A DNA stretch of 64,000 bases from Acanthochlamys bracteata (taxonomy: Eukaryota > Streptophyta > Magnoliopsida > Pandanales > Velloziaceae), in NCBI GenBank assembly GCA_019914995.1, contig CM034133.1, forward strand, positions 6,138,001 through 6,202,000. Direction: 5' to 3'. Below, one piece after another: positions 57,966 to 64,000 of the stretch. Position 1 is the first letter of the stretch. Every line of letters starts with the position of its first letter. Both the position numbers and the translations under genes were made by a program. Under the pieces are notes generated by a model. That model was not told where the DNA came from. It saw nothing but the letters and a program-made list of their open reading frames with translations, and ran no database searches.

Positions 57966-58752
57966 ACTACGATAACATGTCGATATCACTGGAAAACTTT
58001 AGTAGTTGAGTAAAATTCTCGTTTTACGTACCTAAAGTTAGGAGAGTTTCTATACGGGAAGCTCAAGATTCACTAAGGGTCGAGGTGTAAATACAATCGG
58101 GTTGGCACAGCCCGGCCTAACTCGGATAGGACCGACCCAACCTGTCTCCGCCAACTCGGTATGTTCATCCCGGCTTGGCCGTAATCTTTTTTATACCTCC
58201 CTTCTTTTTAAAAAAGGGTGAAAAAATAAAAATATTTTAAAAAATGTCTTAAAAAAATCATTATTAAGATAAAAGTAAAATATAAATAAATTATTCAATA
58301 TGTATATAATATATTTTGGCTTGTACTTGGAACATTTTCGTGTACAAATAATTTAAAAAATTATTCCATAAGGTCTTCCTTATGAATTGTATGCTGCGTC
58401 CTGTTAAAAGTAAGGTTTTAGTCTTTGAGACAATTTAGCATTTCCCAACTCACAAGTCAGTTTTGTTCTTCGATCTTCAATTATCTTTGAACTATGTTAA
58501 TGCCAATTTTGAAAACACTATTGAAATAAGAATGGTCAAGATATCACGTGCTAATTGAGAAAATACTTGATATCTTGTTAAATGTGTTTTCCACCAATTC
58601 ATAATATTAAAACTTTATGAGGTTGGGTTGTATTCGATATTGACGGTATTCCCTTCAAAAGATTTGTTCAACTCCGATAAAGATTTTATGCTGCTTCTGG
58701 TAGAAGTTGGTGCTGAACTGGAGCTAGGTTGATGAAAATCAAAAACTAATTT
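57966..58752. other. Unassigned, with a hAT-end-like GC-rich patch
   Basis: At 58080-58165 GGTCGAGGTGTAAATACAATCGGGTTGG is followed by repeated GGCC/CCCGG/CGACCC words, the look of a plant hAT sub-terminal region; no second end or duplication was found. The rest is AT-rich without motifs. Confidence 0.35.
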
Positions 58753-60658
58753 ATTAAAAATCTCAAATATTTTGATGATAATGTATACTTTAGAATCATT
58801 CTTAAGTTTTGAACATGACTAAATTAGATTTGAGTAGCATATGAAGCTAGCCAGAACCGTATGCACAATTTGGCTAAGTGTTGAATCCTTCTTGAGATGT
58901 GAAGTTTCCACGTACATATCTCTCTATTCACAGCACCAAAAGGTGATTCTTAATTGTATTCGAAAGATGGCATTATAGAGGCAAATGAAGACAAAGAGCA
59001 TGAAATTTGATCAGGTATCAAATATAGAAAAACTTCTATAAGGTTTGCTGATCACACTACATCACTAGATTATCTAGACAGCAAACCGACATAGTAATCA
59101 GCAAATGCTATATCTCTACTCAGGCACGATTTTGGAGATCTAATTTCTTTGATTTATGGAAACACCTTAAAGCTTTTACTTACCAAAAAGCAGGTCTTTC
59201 CATGTAGAAACGAATTTACAGAAGTCGGAGAATTTCTCTTGTTTCTTCCTACCAATTTTAAATACATCCAAGTAAACCCAATTTAGATAGTGGCATGCAA
59301 ACTCGATATCTCTCAGTACGAGTCATATTTTAGATATCTAAATTTTGCCATCGGAAGCTCACATCAAGAGATATCTACAACACAAATTCAAGGTAAACAC
59401 ATCTACTAACGAAGTTTAGAAAAATTTGCAAATTGGCTGGACAGATTGTATTCTAGATTGGACAGAATTATGTTACTTATGTGCGACCGCACTATTTTGG
59501 TTTACCACCCGTTCCAATTACTTGCAGTTAATTTCAAAAGATGCTACATCAATCAAGAAGATTTTTAGAATATTTATTTTCAGATTTAATTGATAGAATA
59601 TTAGAGAATTTCAAGCAAATCTATAAAAATGGAAAGTTTCCAACATTGATACAACTCTATGACAATCAAGTTCAAACACTGTATCTTTGCCATCCTTTTC
59701 AATTTCGGTATAAGCTGCAGATTGAATAGGACATCCTAAAGATTAATTTTATAGAGAAAAATCATTGAAAATTTTAGAGATGGAGATACAACTATTGTAA
59801 CGCATCAAGTAGCCCTTTTGAATTAGATCTTGACCTTATATTGCTACTAGCGTTGCATCCTTGATGAATTCGTGCAGCCTTCATCCTGAGATCAAGGAGG
59901 ACATTTCTGCATATATTTCCAGTGAAGAAGACAATAAGAACACACTCTTTCATAGCACTTAACAAGCCATGATCTTGTTGTCCTTTTAAGGAGAACAACA
60001 TTAGCCGAGCGCTTACTTGTTTAAACTTTAGTTCTTGTTTCTTTTGTATGAGATCCCTTCAGCCTTATTGTTGAGCAATTAGACATCATTGTTAGGGTGA
60101 TCACTTGAGCTTAAACCTGTGATTGCATTGTAACCTTGAGAGGAAGGTTGTATGAGAACTTGCACGTTCTCGAGTTGCTAGTATAAGTGTCCGTTAATGG
60201 ATTTGTGTTAGGCCTTTACGAAGACGTGCACAGTTGTAGCCGTAGAGACTTTGCTAAGTCTAGAAGGCTAGCATGTGTTGTCCTTGTGAGTAGACTCGAT
60301 TGAGGTGGAGGTATTTTGTGAAACACCAAGTATCGGTTGTTGTATATTGCTTTGATGTTAGTGAATTTCACTTATGGTGTCAAGTGACGTGGACGTAGGT
60401 GTCATGGTGCCGAATAACGTAAAAATTCCTATTGTGATGACTGTTTTTCATCTGTTAGAACTTGTTTATTTAAATAAATTTATGCTAACAACTTCGGCGT
60501 AGGGTGCAGTTAACGTTCAATCACCAGTTAGTAACCTTATGATCGATTGACTATTCAGTGACTATTTTTCGAACAGTGGAGTATTTGTTTTTTATTTTGC
60601 CATAACTTAATTCACACCCCCTTCCTCTTGAGTTAATATCACACAGGTTTCTCTATCA
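58753..60658 (+). mobile_element. LTR-A (copia LTR), 1906 bp, best-preserved copy
   Basis: Starts TATTAAAAATCTCAAATATTTTG (the same start as the solo copy at 47153-49153) and ends GGTTTCTCTATCA at 60658. Two bases later comes an initiator-Met PBS, so this is a 5' LTR followed by an internal region. Landmarks include GAGATCCCTTCAGCC at about 60050, GGCCTTTACGAAGACGTGCAC at about 60212 and GTGTCAAGTGACGTGGACGTAGG at about 60376. At least six other LTR-A copies or pieces occur in the window. No 3' partner follows before the window ends. Confidence 0.9.
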
Positions 60659-60660
60659 AT

Positions 60661-60675
60661 TGGTATCAGAACTAA
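60661..60675 (+). other. Primer-binding site (initiator Met tRNA)
   Basis: TGGTATCAGAACTAACC: the first ten bases equal the canonical plant PBS TGGTATCAGA, the rest has drifted from GC. Two bases separate it from the LTR end. This is where the tRNA would prime minus-strand synthesis, and it classes LTR-A as a copia-type LTR. Confidence 0.85.
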
Positions 60676-60719
60676 CCTCTACTAGATAATAACTAACCAG
60701 CTTAGAGGAAAAGATCAAT

Positions 60720-60890
60720 ATGGCAAACATGGATATGATTGCAACCAAATGAAGATAAAAAAACCGACCAACTTTTGATGACTTGAACTATAGATATTTG
60801 AAGTCCAAAATGACTATTTCTATCCAACTACAAGACTTCACATTATGGATAATCATTAAGGATGGACCCTTGTTCCGATAAGGATAGACA
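60720..60890 (+). pseudogene. Copia gag start of the LTR-A element
   Basis: An ATGGCAAACATGG start at 60720 leads, with stops, into NYRYLKSKM, a SIQLQDF word and LWIIIKDGP, the N-terminal block of copia gag. It aligns with 3760-3860 of gag copy 1 (same spacing of NYxY, M, I-Q-A/L-Q-D). It is cut at about 60890, so the rest of the element is missing or replaced. Confidence 0.7.
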
Positions 60891-61179
60891 AATGGAATTT
60901 CCGATTTTACGAACTTGGAATGGATATGCTCGGAAATCTCCAATTCCTCTTACAGCCTCACACACTACATATTTGGCTTAAAACACAAATTGCCAGCGCT
61001 TGGATATGCTTACCACTACTTATATATATAATCACCACCGTTCATATACAAATAGATCAAGAGTATTAGACAAAAAAATACAAAAAGATAGTGGTTGCAT
61101 ATGCAAAACATATAAATAGCCATATGTCATAAAAATGAAGATAAAAAAACTATTTAAATCATTACCTGGAGCCATAGAT
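60891..61179. other. Unassigned junction stretch
   Basis: Between the broken copia gag and the hAT transposase. No motif; a short TA run at about 61020-61030. It should hold the 3' terminal end of the hAT element on its minus strand, but no inverted repeat matching GGGTTTCAAAACACTTG is visible. Confidence 0.35.
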
Positions 61180-63494
61180 AAACGGTTAGTGATAGTAGAA
61201 ACACGTCAAAAATCTCCTTCTGCATTTCTAAAAAATTTCATCTCACCAGTTAACTTACTAATAAGATCAAAATTTCCATAAGCAAATTTCTCTATAAAAT
61301 CTAAAGTCCAGAGGGAGACGTCCTATTAGTTGAAAAGTTATCATATTGATAACGGAGATTAAGCTGATATCTAGATACATGCAAAGCTCTACTTAACAGT
61401 CTATCCCATCTGTTACGAATAATGCTCAAATATTGTTCAACTCTGCCCTTATCCCTTTTGGACCTTTTCAACATTTCAATTTTGACACTATAAATAGACT
61501 CAAATAAATACCCCACACATTGTTTGTCATCACTATCAACAAGGAGAAGAACACGGACTAGATGCAGTAAGCTTTACAACGATAGCACATTCTGTCCAAA
61601 AGTTTAGAGTTAAAACATTATCGACAAATTTCTTTTCTTTACTTTCTTTAGCATAAGCTAAACTTGTCCAGTCCTTAGATGTTACCATAACTCTTGATGC
61701 ATCTTTCTGTGACAGTATACTTTGTAATACAATAAAGCTAGTTGCAAAGTGAGTAGGCGCTGGTCTAAGAATCTCCCTTTCACATGTAAATTTTATCATC
61801 AAATATAAAGAAAAACAATGATTATAGATGTATGTCGTTATTCTAGATGCATGAACTACTAAGTTGCTAACTTCATCTAGCTTACTAATATTTTGAAACA
61901 TCAAGTTAATAAAGTGGGCAGTACAATGAGACGAAGACAAACCTTTGAACTCATGCTCCAATAATTTGTCGACAGCAATATAGTTAGCAGCATTGTCAGC
62001 CACAAAGTGAACAACATTCTCAGCACCCACATAAAAAACAGCATCTCTAAACAATCCATGTAACATATCTGCAGTTTTTAAAGCATTAGAAACATCTATA
62101 GATTTGAGAAAGATCGAACCTTTTGGACAATAGATTAGAAAATTGATAAATGTTTTCATATTTTGATCCGATCATCCATCAGCTATTATGGTGCACCCAG
62201 TCTTTCTCCATTCATCACGAAAGCTCTCAACGTATCGCTTTGTCTCCTTAACCGTCTTTTTCAATAAAAAGCTTCTGAAAATATGATAGCTAGGACATTT
62301 TGTACCTTGCACCCATGCTAGCAATAGCATCTATCATTGGTTCAAAAAAAAAGAGGTAACAACGTGAAAAGATATGTATGCAACAATCATACATTTACAT
62401 ATTGCAATTCCACATCTTTTCTTTGCCTCCTTACTCTATATCACACTCTTAAGAGTTGGTTGTGCATCGAGAATGGGTCTCTCTATTAAATAAGAATTAA
62501 CCATAACCTCTTTATCTTTTCTACTTCCAGTTCCAGACCATGCAGTGCTACCTTGCTTGTGCGACTCTCTGTAGTGGCACTTCTATGACTTAGAACTTCT
62601 TAAGAATCACTAGCTCTGCTGTATGCTTGCTCCTCTAATTGCAATTGCTATTTACTAAATGGATTTTGTTCATCCAATATTTCTTGGTGCCTTCTTATTT
62701 TTTGAAACATAGCCATCGATATTCAGCTTCATTTGATAACGAGCATCTGCAAGGACATTCTTACAAGCTTCAACTTCTCCTTTCACTCCAACTAGGTGTT
62801 GCTTAACTCTATTGATGCCACCACCTCTGAATGTTCTTGAGCAGTAACTACATATCAATTTCTTCTTATTTAGGCCTTCAGTGGTGTCTGACTCCTTGAA
62901 GTGGCTCCAAACAGATCGGTTTACCGCTTTTAATTTTTTGATTTTGTGAAATTAGAGGCACGGCTAGAGTTGGAGCATAATTGATGTCGGAATTGGAAGG
63001 TTCAGCAAGAGCAAAATTCACGTCAGATCAAAGAAGTTGGAGCACAGAGAAATAGCAACAAGATGGCCGGAGAAAGAACGACAAAAAAAACGCCGATAGG
63101 AACTCTGATCGGCTAGGAAGAATAGAAAATGTGCTGATTCGTCAGTGAAGAGGAGAGAAAGATTTCTTGGTAGAGCAGTAACGATAAAGGTGCCGTATAT
63201 CGAGGAGAAGGAACGAGTGCGTCAGAGTCGAGCCAGAAAATGACAAACGGAAATAGTTTGTTCATAACGAGCTCAGCGAATGTGATTTAAATTTTTAAAT
63301 TTTTTTAATAATAACACCGGATTGACCCGTTCAATCGGGTCACCAGTTTGATACAAGAACTAGTCAGGTCGACTCGGATCTTATCAGATTTGTTACATAT
63401 TGTGTTCTGCTACTCGCCTAACCCAGAATCGATTCCGAGTCGCTAGATTTTGAGTCGACCCGACCGGTCCGGGTTGGGTTTCAAAACACTTGTT
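61180..63494 (-). pseudogene. hAT transposon with BED-finger, DUF659-type transposase (minus strand)
   Basis: The minus strand gives three open blocks in the right order. 62858-62670 is the BED zinc finger: CSYCSRTFRGGG...VKQHLVGVKGEVEAC. 62159-61536 (207 aa) is the DUF659/transposase core: FINFLIYCPKGSIFLKSIDVS, FVADNAANY and SSHCTAHFINLMFQNI, which carry acidic and His positions of the hAT catalytic region. 61516-61301 is a C-terminal block with IIRNRWDRLL and LNLRYQYDN, which precedes the dimerisation domain. Stops separate the blocks and the hATC end is not seen. A GC-rich sub-terminal zone with GACCCG words (63310-63480) ends in GGGTTTCAAAACACTTG at about 63494, a form common at plant hAT termini. 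Confidence 0.88.
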
Positions 63495-64000
63495 GTGAGG
63501 CATTGCTTCACTTTCTTCTGAAAAGTGAGTCTGAAAATCCTACGGCTTCCGTCATTGTGGTACAAAATCGACAGAATCGTATAAAGTTTTTTAAACAAGT
63601 TGGGTATATATGATATTTGTGCACAACTTGACGAGGAGTCTTTAAATATTAATAAGTGTTAGAATTCTAGTCTAACTAGTTTTTCTAATTTAGAAAGACG
63701 TGTATACTATATATATTGTATCTCTAATATTGAGAAAGAGCAACTAGTGAAATCAACTTGTGAATAAATATCCTTTATCACTCCATAGTCCTTGTGCGGC
63801 TTGTTCTCAGAAAATCAAACCCACTTGTTCTCAGAAAGTGTTGAATCAGTTTTCGTTGAGCTAAAGCTAGCTTTAGTACATTTCTAGTTAATCTCCTTAC
63901 GCGCAGAACTTGAGAATTTCCTCAACCCAGTCATCTGAGAGAAGAATTATAATAATCTGGATTACAAGAAATTGGTTATCATATTTGAGAAGTTTAGGGA
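63495..64000. other. Possible LTR start, otherwise unassigned
   Basis: TGTTAGAATTCTAGTCTAAC at about 63657, a TATATATAT run at about 63708-63718 and doubled CTTGTTCTCAGAAA words (63802 and 63825) look like the upstream part of a short copia LTR cut by the window edge. No ORF. Confidence 0.35.

Noticed and set aside
60661..60675. tRNA-like sequence
   Set aside because: It is a retrotransposon primer-binding site complementary to a tRNA 3' end, not a tRNA gene; no cloverleaf around it.
1..64000. Integrated pararetrovirus or other viral sequence
   Set aside because: All RT-bearing blocks have gypsy or copia domain order with LTRs or integrase; no coat or movement protein motif was seen.

Overview
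The window looks like plant nuclear DNA (an angiosperm; the species cannot be told from the sequence). It is AT-rich, almost free of intact genes, and dominated by old, nested transposable elements with many stops and frameshifts. Families seen: Ty3/gypsy and Ty1/copia LTR retrotransposons, large solo LTRs, a CACTA (En/Spm, TNP2-type) DNA transposon, a BED-finger/DUF659 hAT transposon, non-autonomous hAT elements, Tourist-like and other MITEs, and a TRIM-like miniature element. I see no viral, bacterial or organellar segment, no CRISPR array and no tRNA or rRNA gene.

Layout. 1-3569: two Ty3/gypsy remnants with related LTRs. 3570-10600: two decayed copies of a SIRE-like copia gag, the second joined directly to a gypsy pol; a probable minus-strand solo LTR and a TRIM-like element lie inside. 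10621-24181: copies of a roughly 2-kb copia LTR family (called LTR-A here). They include an LTR split by a hAT element and by a 1.3-kb solo LTR (LTR-C), an inverted LTR-A pair, a copia pol interrupted by a second hAT element, and an env-like plant transposon ORF. 25335-31260: a CACTA transposase pseudogene split by a 3.6-kb solo LTR (LTR-B). 31290-37140: an LTR-A fragment, then a second copia pol split by a 2.8-kb LTR-B solo LTR on the minus strand. 38520-41060: a third LTR-B copy.

41383-44386 holds the only convincing host gene: a uL18m-type (Ribosomal L18p/L5e family) mitochondrial ribosomal protein in two coding exons separated by a 2.1-kb intron, with a Tourist-like MITE just upstream. 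46060-53200 holds two minus-strand gypsy remnants, one carrying a complete 2.0-kb LTR-A solo LTR. 54370-57006 holds GC-richer ORFs of unknown nature. 58753-60890 is an LTR-A followed by a canonical initiator-Met PBS and the start of gag, which identifies LTR-A as a copia LTR. 61180-63494 is a minus-strand hAT transposase pseudogene.

The main information here is insertion history. At least six insertions have target-site duplications that can be read by eye, and in several the interrupted coding frame closes exactly when the insert and one duplication are removed. I found no clearly new functional system. The most unusual items are the inverted LTR-A pair, the copia-gag/gypsy-RT chimera, the short hairpin at 5921-6009 and the fields of short GTACCAA-like words.
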